A DNA stretch of 64,000 nt, taken from Woeseiaceae bacterium. GTDB taxonomy: Bacteria; Pseudomonadota; Gammaproteobacteria; Steroidobacterales; Woeseiaceae. The notes beneath the pieces were generated by a model. That model saw only the letters and a list, made by a program, of their open reading frames with translations. It was not told where the DNA came from and did not search any database. The position numbers and the translations under genes are program-made. Of the stretch, positions 9,321 to 16,252 are shown one piece after another (position 1 is the first letter of the stretch; the number at the start of each line of letters is the position of its first letter). The stretch lies in NCBI GenBank assembly GCA_021773115.1, contig JAJFKS010000006.1, positions 501,266 through 565,265 of the forward strand. Direction: 5' to 3'.

Positions 9321-10279
9321 CGTTTACGGCGGAAATACAGCACTTGAAATACTGCCACAATAAACATGACGCCAATGACGACGAAGTAGCCTGAACCGGT
9401 GGCGAGTTCCGGCATATTCTGGAAGTTCATACCGTAGATTCCGGCAAGGAAGGTCAATGGCACGAAGATGACTGTGATGATGGTCAAAATCTGCATGACC
9501 CGGTTCAGCTGATGCGAAGACATTCCAAGGTAACCATCGGTCAGGTCGATCGAAATTTGATAATACAAACTGGACAAACTCTGAGTGCGCTCAATCTGTT
9601 CGTAGAGATCGACTATCTCATGTTGAAAGGTCTCGCCGATTAAGACGTCTTTGTGGTCGCGCAACCTCAATGCAATTTGTTCGTGATAATTCGCGATGCG
9701 CGTCAACTTTCGAAGTCGCGACTTATAACGCGTCAACTCAGAGAGCAGGGTATCGTCCGGCCGCTGAAACATTTCTTCCTCGATCTCATCGAGCCGAGGC
9801 TCCAGTTCCAGCAGAATCTCAAGATATCGCCGGGAAAGTCGATTGCTGACGTGCAACGCGAGCGCACCTGGACCGGCGCCCATAAGCTTGCCGTCGCGTT
9901 GAATCTCGTCATACAGCCAGTTCGCAGAAACAGATGCTTTCGCGTGTCGTGACATCAAAAAGCGCTCACCGATAAAAAGCGACAGCTGGATGACGCCAAA
10001 ATCCATGCCCTCCGTATCGGCATCGAGACCACGCAGCAAAATGAACAGGAATTTTTCGAAGCGCTCCAGCTTTGGCGGGTGGCGCGGTCGCAACGCATCC
10101 TCAATCGCCAGCTTGTGAATCCCGAAGTCGCCCAACAACGACCGAGCTTTATCGTCCGATTCGCCCTCAATATCCAGCCAGATAATACTGTCTGCCGAGC
10201 GCTTCCATGTAGCAATCAGCTCAACACCGCCGCAGCTTGACTCCTGCGTGCCTGGGTCATACACAGATACTCTGATCAC
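9311..10279 (-). CDS. corA: CorA-family magnesium/divalent cation transporter
   Basis: A 322-residue protein with a long soluble alpha/beta and helical N-terminal funnel and two C-terminal membrane helices. The signature GMN motif is present after the first helix (LAGIYGMNFQNMPEL). The basic C-terminal tail (YFRRKRW) is usual. CorA proteins are pentameric channels admitting Mg2+, Co2+ and Ni2+; some relatives act as Zn2+ exporters (ZntB), so ion specificity is not settled by the motif. It is the first gene of a two-gene leftward operon with the MscS channel, suggesting coupled control of ion content and turgor. Confidence 0.9.
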   Translation of the reverse strand: MIRVSVYDPGTQESSCGGVELIATWKRSADSIIWLDIEGESDDKARSLLGDFGIHKLAIEDALRPRHPPKLERFEKFLFILLRGLDADTEGMDFGVIQLSLFIGERFLMSRHAKASVSANWLYDEIQRDGKLMGAGPGALALHVSNRLSRRYLEILLELEPRLDEIEEEMFQRPDDTLLSELTRYKSRLRKLTRIANYHEQIALRLRDHKDVLIGETFQHEIVDLYEQIERTQSLSSLYYQISIDLTDGYLGMSSHQLNRVMQILTIITVIFVPLTFLAGIYGMNFQNMPELATGSGYFVVIGVMFIVAVFQVLYFRRKRWI

Positions 10280-10349
10280 AGCTCAAGACTCCAACACGTA
10301 TGCGTTCGAGTCATTCTGCCACCGATTCAGCAGCGTATGTCGATGAATA

Positions 10350-11693
10350 TCAGTTTTTGGAAACTGTCACAGGCGTGTGCGTCAACAGTCCGTAACCGAA
10401 CACCTTGTCGTGTCCTCGTTTCCCAAGGTCCTTTGCGCTGGCCTGCAACCAGGACGCCACGTCGTTGTGCTCGGCAGCGCCGTCACGGACGATGCCTGCC
10501 ACAATGACGGATACATACGGTGACGCCATTGACGTACCGGATTCAATGCGCCAGCCGCCGTTCGTTGAGTCTGCGACCTTTACGTCAACTCCAGGCGCCG
10601 CAAAGTCAACGTAGTCGCCCCGGTTTGCGTAGCGAAAGATACGTCGTTTGCGATCAACCGCGGTGACCCCGATGGTGCCGTCGTAGGCCGCTGGAAACAG
10701 CGGCTCACTGGACGGTCCATTGTTGCCCACGGCGGCGACAATCGTCGGTCCCGATGCTTGCAGACGTGCAATCGCGGTTTTCAACAGGTCATTCCCGGGA
10801 CCCGCGAGACTCATATTAATGACATCAACTTTCTCCGACGCCAACCAGTCGAGCGCCGCAACCAGGCCCTCTGAGCTTGCCCCCGGCGCGTAGCCATCAA
10901 TCTGAACAAAGACCGATGCCGCCAGGATATTGACTTCGTTGCCGGCGCTTCGAGCAATCAGCGACGCGACGGCGGTACCGTGTGTCAATGGCCTGTGCCC
11001 GTCGTAGAAGGCAAGGTCTTTGCTGGTAACATTGACACCACTGAGAGCTCGGTGCTCGCTTTGCACCGCCGAGTCAATAATGCCGACGCGCAACTTTCCG
11101 TCGTCTTCGTCGTTTTGTTCATCGAATGCAACGGGCTCGGCCGCCGGCGCGACAACCGGCTCCGACTCCGCCGCGAATTCATAAATATGATTGAAGTCGA
11201 TAACGGCATCCGGGTATTGGTCGCGGAGTTTCTGCACCGCGTCAGGCAAACTATCGGCGCCGCTATTTCGCAAGCTCGCGAGCGTCAGCCCCAGCGTTCT
11301 GAGCTCCTGTTTCGACATTAGGTCGAAGCCACCGGCGATCATGTCGGCGAGCGTATCGCTATCGACCAGCACCGCGATCGTATTGAATTCAATGCGCGCA
11401 CCGTTGGGATCCGTTTCGTAGAGTATGGGCCTCAAAAGACCATCAACCAGACCGGCTGCCTGAGCCGCGAGCTTGTCCGTGTGTAGAAGTGCTTCCTGTG
11501 CCAACTGCTCTGCTGCTTTTTGCTTGCGCTCAAGTTCACGATTCAATCGGTCGTTAACATCGCGTGTCGGTAGTCGATTCAGCGTGTCATTGACGTTTGG
11601 CAGTCCCAACTGAGCATGCGCGGCCGATTGCAGTCCAACTGTTCCCGTGAAACAAAGGACAGCCATTGCAATGCTTCTGTAGAATCTGCTCAT
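10350..11693 (-). CDS. Secreted subtilisin-like (S8) serine protease
   Basis: Signal peptide in residues 1-27 (ending SAAHA), then a Lys/Glu-rich helical stretch (residues 45-80), a pro-region, and an S8 peptidase domain from about residue 200. The catalytic triad is visible: Asp207 (GIIDSAV), His238 (THGTAVASLI) and Ser388 (SGTSMASPY), with the oxyanion Asn in AVGNNGPS at about 324. The ATG at 11693 places the signal peptide correctly; a GTG at 11708 is a possible alternative. It is divergent from the ECF sigma gene and has its own copy of the ECF-type promoter motif at 11741-11768. That makes it a likely member of the regulon, perhaps processing envelope proteins under stress. Confidence 0.9.
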   Translation of the reverse strand: MSRFYRSIAMAVLCFTGTVGLQSAAHAQLGLPNVNDTLNRLPTRDVNDRLNRELERKQKAAEQLAQEALLHTDKLAAQAAGLVDGLLRPILYETDPNGARIEFNTIAVLVDSDTLADMIAGGFDLMSKQELRTLGLTLASLRNSGADSLPDAVQKLRDQYPDAVIDFNHIYEFAAESEPVVAPAAEPVAFDEQNDEDDGKLRVGIIDSAVQSEHRALSGVNVTSKDLAFYDGHRPLTHGTAVASLIARSAGNEVNILAASVFVQIDGYAPGASSEGLVAALDWLASEKVDVINMSLAGPGNDLLKTAIARLQASGPTIVAAVGNNGPSSEPLFPAAYDGTIGVTAVDRKRRIFRYANRGDYVDFAAPGVDVKVADSTNGGWRIESGTSMASPYVSVIVAGIVRDGAAEHNDVASWLQASAKDLGKRGHDKVFGYGLLTHTPVTVSKN

Positions 11694-11740
11694 GTTGTTC
11701 CGCTGCACGATTTCCGCCCTTCAATAAACTGTCTGACTTT

Positions 11741-11768
11741 GTAACGTTTCATACACACTTTTTATTCC
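11741..11768 (-). promoter_or_regulatory. Predicted ECF-sigma promoter for the S8 protease
   Basis: On the minus strand, GGAATAAA (11768-11761) is followed by 13 bases and ACGTTAC (11747-11741). The same -35/-10 arrangement occurs upstream of the sigma factor, the lipoprotein and the heptad-repeat protein in this locus. The -10-like box lies about 48 bases from the ATG at 11693. Its -35 element is back to back with that of the sigma gene. Confidence 0.65.
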
Positions 11769-11780
11769 CTGTGGAATAAA
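11761..11780. repeat. Inverted repeat formed by back-to-back -35 boxes
   Basis: TTTATTCC (11761-11768), the spacer CTGT, then GGAATAAA (11773-11780) form a perfect 8-bp inverted repeat. Each arm is the -35-like box of one of the two divergent ECF-type promoters, so the sigma gene and the protease gene would be controlled from one 60-bp site. Confidence 0.7.
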
Positions 11781-11800
11781 ACCATACCCTCAACCGTATC
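11773..11800 (+). promoter_or_regulatory. Predicted autoregulatory ECF-sigma promoter of the sigma gene
   Basis: GGAATAAA (11773-11780), 13 bases, CCGTATC (11794-11800). The ATG of the sigma gene is at 11809, only 8 bases after the -10-like box. The transcript would therefore have almost no leader, and no Shine-Dalgarno sequence is present. This implies leaderless or near-leaderless translation, or a further promoter upstream. Confidence 0.65.
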
Positions 11801-11808
11801 TATAGCAA

Positions 11809-12333
11809 ATGGATCACAAATTGAATCACCGTCAAGACGAGCTTGTCGAGATTTTGCCGAATATACGGCGTTTTGCGTACAGCCTGACCAGCAACATGGC
11901 TGATGCAGATGACCTGCTGCAATCCACGGTAGAGCGTGTGCTCGAGCGCGGATTGCCTGACGACGTCCCACTAATGCCGTGGTGCGTCCGGGTCTGCCGC
12001 AATCTTTGGATCGACGAGATCCGCTCGCAGAAGGTCCGTCGCGATGCGGCGAGTGAACCGGCCGTCGTGGGTGAGCAGGTATTGATGGGTGAACAACAGG
12101 TGCTTGGCGAGATTTCGCTGGGCGAAGTCCAGGACGCTTTGCGGACGATGACAGAGGACCAGCGCGCGGTGCTGGAGCTCATTGCAATCGAAGGCTTCTC
12201 ATACAAGGAAGCTGCCGAGGCACTGGACATACCGGTTGGAACCGTAATGAGTCGTTTGGCGCGTGCACGCAGCACATTGGCCGAGCGTAGTGGACAGAAT
12301 GAAGTTCCGGCGGATGGGCCGGATGGAGCATGA
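11809..12333 (+). CDS. ECF-type RNA polymerase sigma factor
   Basis: A 174-residue sigma-70 family protein with only regions 2 and 4. Region 2: PNIRRFAYSLTSNMADADDL and the following LLQSTVERVLER. Region 4: LELIAIEGFSYKEAAEALDI and PVGTVMSRLARAR, a clear helix-turn-helix. It would direct RNA polymerase to the GGAATAAA-N13-CCGTATC promoters found at four places in this locus, including its own. The downstream gene is a membrane anti-sigma factor that overlaps or abuts it (stop 12333, next ATG 12335), the usual pairing for envelope-stress ECF sigmas. No extra C-terminal domain is seen. Confidence 0.92.
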   Translation: MDHKLNHRQDELVEILPNIRRFAYSLTSNMADADDLLQSTVERVLERGLPDDVPLMPWCVRVCRNLWIDEIRSQKVRRDAASEPAVVGEQVLMGEQQVLGEISLGEVQDALRTMTEDQRAVLELIAIEGFSYKEAAEALDIPVGTVMSRLARARSTLAERSGQNEVPADGPDGA

Positions 12334-12334
12334 C

Positions 12335-13120
12335 ATGACCGAAATCGAAGACAGCACAGACGACATCGCACTCAGTGCGTACATCGATGGCGAACTGCCG
12401 CGTGAAGACGCACAAGCGCTTAAGGAGCGGTTGCTCAAAGAGCCCGCTCTGGCCCGCCGGCTGGAAGTGCTTCGTGGTGCTGACGACGATGCGCTCCGAA
12501 TGTACGCCGCGATCGACAGGCAAGCCATGCCACAGGCAGTGCTTGACCTGTTGGGGCAAGAGTCCACTACGGTGAAGGACAGCAACGTGATTGCGTTTCC
12601 GAAGCGAGGCATTCAGCAATTTTTCCAGATGCCGGTCGCGATTGCGGCCAGTGTCGCGCTGCTGGCCGGGCTTCTCCTCGGCGATATTGTCCGCGAGAGC
12701 AACCAGGCGAATCCTGAATTGACAGGCCTTTACGCCGGCCAGGTGGCCGCCGACAGCAATCTGCATCGGATACTTGAAAATGGAACGAGTTCACAGGCGG
12801 CATCGCTGTCCGATGGCGTGAACGCGGAACTGCTACTGACCTTCCAGGATCGCGATGGCGATTATTGCCGCCAGCTGCGGGTCGACGGCAGCGGCGCCCC
12901 GCTGCAGGGAATCGCCTGCCGGCGGGGCGGATCGTGGCAAGTTGAGGCGGTCGGCATTGCCGGCGCACGCTCGCCGGACGGCAGCTACCAGCAAGCCAGT
13001 GGCGACACGCCTGCTTCCATCGATTCGGCGATCGATAGCCTGATCGGAGCGCTTCCACCACTCGATTTGGAAGAGGAAATCAACGTAATTTCAAGGGGTT
13101 GGAAAAAACTCGACGATTAA
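12335..13120 (+). CDS. Membrane anti-sigma factor (zinc-finger-like family, degenerate)
   Basis: A 261-residue protein. The N-terminal cytoplasmic part contains LSAYIDGELPREDAQALKER, the pattern of anti-sigma domains (YxDGELxxxE). It lacks the HxxxCxxC zinc ligands, so it is a zinc-free type. One membrane helix follows at about residues 95-115 (VAIAASVALLAGLLLG), then a periplasmic domain of about 140 residues. The ATG at 12335 has GGAG 6 bases upstream; an in-frame ATG at 12323 would overlap the sigma gene. Its position 1 base after the sigma stop indicates translational coupling. It would hold the sigma factor at the membrane until an envelope signal releases it; the divergent protease is a candidate partner, but that is inference. 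Confidence 0.82.
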   Translation: MTEIEDSTDDIALSAYIDGELPREDAQALKERLLKEPALARRLEVLRGADDDALRMYAAIDRQAMPQAVLDLLGQESTTVKDSNVIAFPKRGIQQFFQMPVAIAASVALLAGLLLGDIVRESNQANPELTGLYAGQVAADSNLHRILENGTSSQAASLSDGVNAELLLTFQDRDGDYCRQLRVDGSGAPLQGIACRRGGSWQVEAVGIAGARSPDGSYQQASGDTPASIDSAIDSLIGALPPLDLEEEINVISRGWKKLDD

Positions 13121-13121
13121 T

Positions 13122-13149
13122 GGAATAAATCGGTGGCATCGGACGTATT
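13122..13149 (+). promoter_or_regulatory. Predicted ECF-sigma promoter of the lipoprotein gene
   Basis: GGAATAAA (13122-13129), 13 bases, ACGTATT (13143-13149), directly after the anti-sigma stop. The gene start at 13191 leaves a leader of about 35 bases with AAGGAG ahead of the ATG. Confidence 0.65.
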
Positions 13150-13190
13150 CCCGGTAACAAGCCAGGAAATTCCCGATCAAGGAGATTGAT

Positions 13191-13715
13191 ATGATTTATT
13201 CACGAATGATTTTTGTTGCCACGATTCTGAGCCTCGGCGCTTGCGCTTCAACACCTGACTACGTTGCAGCGGACAACGCCAGTGACTACGGTCACTACAC
13301 GCGCAAGATTTCGGACGATCGTTATCGCGTTAACTACAACGGCCGGCGCAGCACCGACCTTCAGGACGCTCGAGACTACGCAATGCTGCGTGCTGCTGAG
13401 CTCACCCTGAACAAAGGCTACGACTGGTTCCAGATTGTTGACCGCGAGACTTCAACGATCGAATCACGCGAACCGGAAATGCAGATTGGTTTTGGCTACG
13501 AGCAGGCTCGTCATGTTGAAACGCGTTGCGGAGTATTGAGTTGCACGCAGTACAGCCGACCGGCGCGCTACACGAACATGCAGCTTGACAATCGTCGCCC
13601 TGAAACACGCCACAGCCATTCGATTGAAATCCAAATGGGTAAGGGCAAGGTTCCGGAAAACGGCAACTATTATGATGCCAAAGCTGTAGCGGAGTCGATG
13701 GGTGAAACTGCCTGA
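13191..13715 (+). CDS. Lipoprotein, CC0125/CC1285-like family
   Basis: A 174-residue protein with a lipoprotein signal ending in a lipobox (SLGAC, Cys18), so it is probably anchored in the outer membrane. The mature part resembles the CC0125/CC1285 family: DxxRYRVNYNG near residue 45, then ARDYAMLRAAELTLNKGYDW and FQIVDRE. The function of the family is unknown; conserved Tyr-rich strands suggest a small beta-rich domain. AAGGAGATTGAT precedes the ATG. The gene has its own ECF-type promoter (13122-13149) and a strong terminator immediately after (13740-13769), so it is a single-gene transcript of the sigma regulon. Confidence 0.78.
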   Translation: MIYSRMIFVATILSLGACASTPDYVAADNASDYGHYTRKISDDRYRVNYNGRRSTDLQDARDYAMLRAAELTLNKGYDWFQIVDRETSTIESREPEMQIGFGYEQARHVETRCGVLSCTQYSRPARYTNMQLDNRRPETRHSHSIEIQMGKGKVPENGNYYDAKAVAESMGETA

Positions 13716-13739
13716 TACTCCATAAATCCCCAGCAGAAA

Positions 13740-13769
13740 CAGGCCGCAATTTGCGGCCTGTTTTTTTTT
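13740..13769 (+). terminator. Rho-independent terminator after the lipoprotein gene
   Basis: CAGGCCGCAA and TTGCGGCCTG are exact reverse complements separated by one base (effective loop a few bases larger), followed by a run of nine T. It closes the lipoprotein transcript just before the next ECF-type promoter. Confidence 0.9.
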
Positions 13770-13779
13770 GCAATTCGAT

Positions 13780-13807
13780 GGAATAAAAACGGGTCGCCAT
13801 CCGTTCT
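13780..13807 (+). promoter_or_regulatory. Predicted ECF-sigma promoter of the heptad-repeat protein gene
   Basis: GGAATAAA (13780-13787), 13 bases, CCGTTCT (13801-13807). It lies between the upstream terminator and the ATG at 13841, leaving a leader of about 27 bases that contains AAAGGAG. Confidence 0.65.
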
Positions 13808-13840
13808 CCAGATACAAGTTAACCAAAAGGAGAATAGATC

Positions 13841-14605
13841 ATGACTTGTTACAGCAATGAAAAACTCAACCGCATCGTAGCGGGAATCGCAGTCCTCGTG
13901 GTGTTCGCTGCCGCCAACAATGCTCACGCGTTGGAGTCGGACATGAATGCTTCAGCCCGGGCAGAAAGCCAATCTTCTGCGTCTGCACAAAGCGACAGCT
14001 CTGAGACTTCAGCGTCAGTCGACTTCAGTGCAAACGCATCGGCTTCTGCCAACGCTTCATCTTCAAACGGCGAACAAGGTCCGAGTGAACAGCCGCAGGA
14101 AGAGCCAAGCGAAGATCCGATGGCTGAGCCGAAGAAAGAGCCCCGCAATGAGCCCAGGAAAGATCCGGAAAAGGACCGATCTGACAACGGCGAGTCGTCG
14201 CTCCTGGTTAACGGCAAATTCGCCGGTCAGTTGCTGGGCAGCGTTCAAAGCTCAACGACCGACTCTACGAACGGCGCACTGGATACGGCTGCAAGCACCA
14301 GTAATCAGCTGACCGCTGATGCGCAGACGACTGCCGAAACGACTGCTGACGAAACACAGTCTGCCGCGGATGAAGCGCAGGCTGCCGCTGAGCAAGCGCA
14401 GTCTGATGGCGAGGAAGCGCAGTCTGATGCCGGTGAGGCAGTGGCAAGCGCTTCGGACACCATTAGCTCGTCCGTCGAGGACGCAGTGTCCGACGACATT
14501 GCGGGCTCTATCGGCGCTGATGTTCGAAACGATGTTCAGGCTGCGATTGCAGAGGATCTGACGATTGACCTGACGCGTGAACTGCCGATCCCTGGCCGCG
14601 ACTAA
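13841..14605 (+). CDS. Secreted acidic Ala/Ser/Glu-rich repeat protein of unknown function
   Basis: A 254-residue protein with a signal peptide (IVAGIAVLVVFAAANNAHA). A Ser/Ala-rich region follows (residues 30-75), then a Pro/Glu/Lys linker (EPKKEPRNEPRKDPEKD), and from about 170 four tandem heptads: QSAADEA, QAAAEQA, QSDGEEA, QSDAGEA. The C-terminus is amphipathic helix-like. The composition suggests an extended or coiled-coil periplasmic or surface protein rather than an enzyme. I do not recognise a family. It is driven by an ECF-type promoter and followed by a strong terminator and an outer-membrane barrel gene, so it may be a structural part of an envelope stress response. Confidence 0.75.
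   Translation: MTCYSNEKLNRIVAGIAVLVVFAAANNAHALESDMNASARAESQSSASAQSDSSETSASVDFSANASASANASSSNGEQGPSEQPQEEPSEDPMAEPKKEPRNEPRKDPEKDRSDNGESSLLVNGKFAGQLLGSVQSSTTDSTNGALDTAASTSNQLTADAQTTAETTADETQSAADEAQAAAEQAQSDGEEAQSDAGEAVASASDTISSSVEDAVSDDIAGSIGADVRNDVQAAIAEDLTIDLTRELPIPGRD
14357..14440 (+). repeat. Four tandem 21-bp units encoding heptads
   Basis: Units start at 14357, 14378, 14399 and 14420, each beginning CAGTCTG or CAGGCTG. They encode the seven-residue blocks QSAADEA, QAAAEQA, QSDGEEA and QSDAGEA. The 21-bp period matches a coiled-coil heptad, and the similarity is at DNA level, which indicates growth by duplication. Confidence 0.85.
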
Positions 14606-14621
14606 GTCGACGGCACCCTGT

Positions 14622-14650
14622 GGCCGGCGAGGTAACTCGCCGGCCTTTTT
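14622..14650 (+). terminator. Rho-independent terminator between the repeat protein and the barrel gene
   Basis: A perfect 10-bp stem, GGCCGGCGAG (14622-14631) and CTCGCCGGCC (14636-14645), with a GTAA tetraloop and five T. The next gene starts only 18 bases later without room for a new promoter. It must therefore depend on read-through or on a promoter inside the upstream gene, making this a likely attenuating terminator. Confidence 0.85.
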
Positions 14651-14667
14651 CCAGAGGAAGAATTCCC

Positions 14668-15585
14668 ATGAACAGACGACAACGATCAAAAATATTCTTG
14701 CTGCTCGGCAGCCTGCTGATTTCAACAAGCTTGCTGGCCGGCGAACACAAGCCGAGCTTCACTTTCGATGCGAAGCTTGCCTACCTCAACGACAGCAACG
14801 TCGGCATTTCGGATCTGGACACGAACAGCGGTTCGGCCGACACGGCGACAAGCTATGGCCTTTCGCTCAGCGCATCCCTGCCGATCTCCAAACAGTTCAT
14901 TTCGCGCTTCGGGTATGACTTCAATGACACCTCGTACGAGAACCTGAGTCAGTTTGATCTGGGCCTGCATCACGCCTTCGCAGAATTGACATGGAAGTCG
15001 TCACTGCTCGACGCAAACGTCAACGTCGAGAAGTTCGCCGCGCAGCTCGATGGCGACGACTATCTCGATCTGGTCCAGGTTACACCCAGTATTTCGCGCC
15101 TTATCGGTAACAAGGTTTATCTCCGTGGCGCATTTACACAGGCGAGCAAACGTTATGAAGCGCTGCCTGCGCGCGACGCGACCAACGACGCTTATCGCGC
15201 TGACGTGTATATGCTGATCGACAACATGGATCGTTATATCGCCGTTGGCATCATGAACAGCGAAGAAGATGCCGACGATGCAGCCTTTGACTATGCGTCA
15301 TTGCGTTGGAACATGAGCTATGGGCAGACCTTCGCACTTGCATCGCGAGATATGAAATTCAAGGCGTCCCTGAGCCATGAAGGTCGTTCCTATGCCGCTG
15401 TAGATGAATCCATGGGTGACTATCGACAGGACAAGCGCATGCGACTCCGAATTGGCGCAGACTGGAATGTCTTTGAGCACCTTAGCCTGGCAGCCCATGT
15501 TGAGCACACCGATATCCGCTCGAACCTGGAATCAGCGGTACTCGACAAAACGGTTTTCGGACTGGGTGTCAATGCGACGTTCTAG
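14668..15585 (+). CDS. Outer-membrane beta-barrel protein
   Basis: A 305-residue protein with signal peptide (IFLLLGSLLISTSLLAG). The mature part is built of alternating strands with aromatic girdles and polar turns: FTFDAKLAYLNDSNVG, SYGLSLSASLPIS, LGLHHAFAELTWK, LRWNMSYGQTF. It ends in Phe (GLGVNATF), the sorting signal of outer-membrane barrels. About twelve strands are likely. The opening resembles the barrel domains found in DUF560-like outer-membrane proteins, but I would not assign a family. AGAGGAAG precedes the ATG. It follows the heptad-repeat protein after an intrinsic terminator and is probably expressed at a lower level from the same ECF-type promoter. Confidence 0.78.
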   Translation: MNRRQRSKIFLLLGSLLISTSLLAGEHKPSFTFDAKLAYLNDSNVGISDLDTNSGSADTATSYGLSLSASLPISKQFISRFGYDFNDTSYENLSQFDLGLHHAFAELTWKSSLLDANVNVEKFAAQLDGDDYLDLVQVTPSISRLIGNKVYLRGAFTQASKRYEALPARDATNDAYRADVYMLIDNMDRYIAVGIMNSEEDADDAAFDYASLRWNMSYGQTFALASRDMKFKASLSHEGRSYAAVDESMGDYRQDKRMRLRIGADWNVFEHLSLAAHVEHTDIRSNLESAVLDKTVFGLGVNATF

Positions 15586-15606
15586 CGTGACTGTTAGAAT
15601 TGGCCG

Positions 15607-16068
15607 GTGATCCGTCAAATCAGTCATTTTGCTCAGGTAGTCCTGGCCCTTGTCGCTTTGAGCTGCCTGCCGTCCATCATGGTTATGTTCATGGGTGGCC
15701 GACGCGACGGGGCTGACCTGGCAGCACTGATGCTTCTGCAGCTGGCCACGATTCCGGTTTCATTTAGCCTGATCGTGGCCGGCTTCGCGTCGATGACTTC
15801 AAAAGGCGATTGGCGTGGCGCTCTGCGAACGCTTTGGAGTGCACTGCCTCAATGGCTGTTGTTTATGTTTTTTTTCTTCAACTCGCTCGTCGTCATCGGC
15901 GAAATTGCCCTGATCGTCGCCAGTCGAATGACTGCAACGCCGCAAGCCTGGCAAGCACACATACCGCTGGTCTGCATGCTATCGAGCTCAACGGCTTTTC
16001 TGGTTTTGTATGCAGCATCAAATAGTGGCTCCGGATCAGATCGCGCTCTGGCGGGTCGCTGGCCATAA
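15607..16068 (+). CDS. Small four-helix membrane protein of unknown function
   Basis: A 153-residue protein starting at GTG 15607, 21 bases after the barrel gene. Four hydrophobic segments are clear: around residues 6-30, 40-62, 80-106 and 118-140. The connecting loops are short and basic near GDWRGALRTLW. No family motif is recognised. The spacing suggests it is the last gene of the sigma-factor locus, but no ECF-type promoter lies directly upstream. Confidence 0.6.
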   Translation: MIRQISHFAQVVLALVALSCLPSIMVMFMGGRRDGADLAALMLLQLATIPVSFSLIVAGFASMTSKGDWRGALRTLWSALPQWLLFMFFFFNSLVVIGEIALIVASRMTATPQAWQAHIPLVCMLSSSTAFLVLYAASNSGSGSDRALAGRWP

Positions 16069-16077
16069 AACCCGGCT

Positions 16078-16107
16078 AAAAAAAAGGGCCTCCCGAATGG
16101 AAGCCCC
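16078..16107 (-). terminator. Probable terminator for the leftward HTH/TPR gene
   Basis: On the minus strand GGGGCTTCC, loop ATTC, GGGAGGCCC (one mismatch and one G-T pair) is followed by eight T. It lies about 145 bases after the stop of the 16253-18259 gene. Confidence 0.65.
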
Positions 16108-16252
16108 GTTGATAAAATGAAACTCCTGGCGGCGCTTTGATCGACGAGCCGTTTTCTGGTTCTTGCGTTGCCTTTATCGACCAGCTGCAACAAGACTTGA
16201 GCTGCCGCCAGTGTATTGTGGGCAGTGGTCCTGTTTCGAGAGAAGCCGGTTA

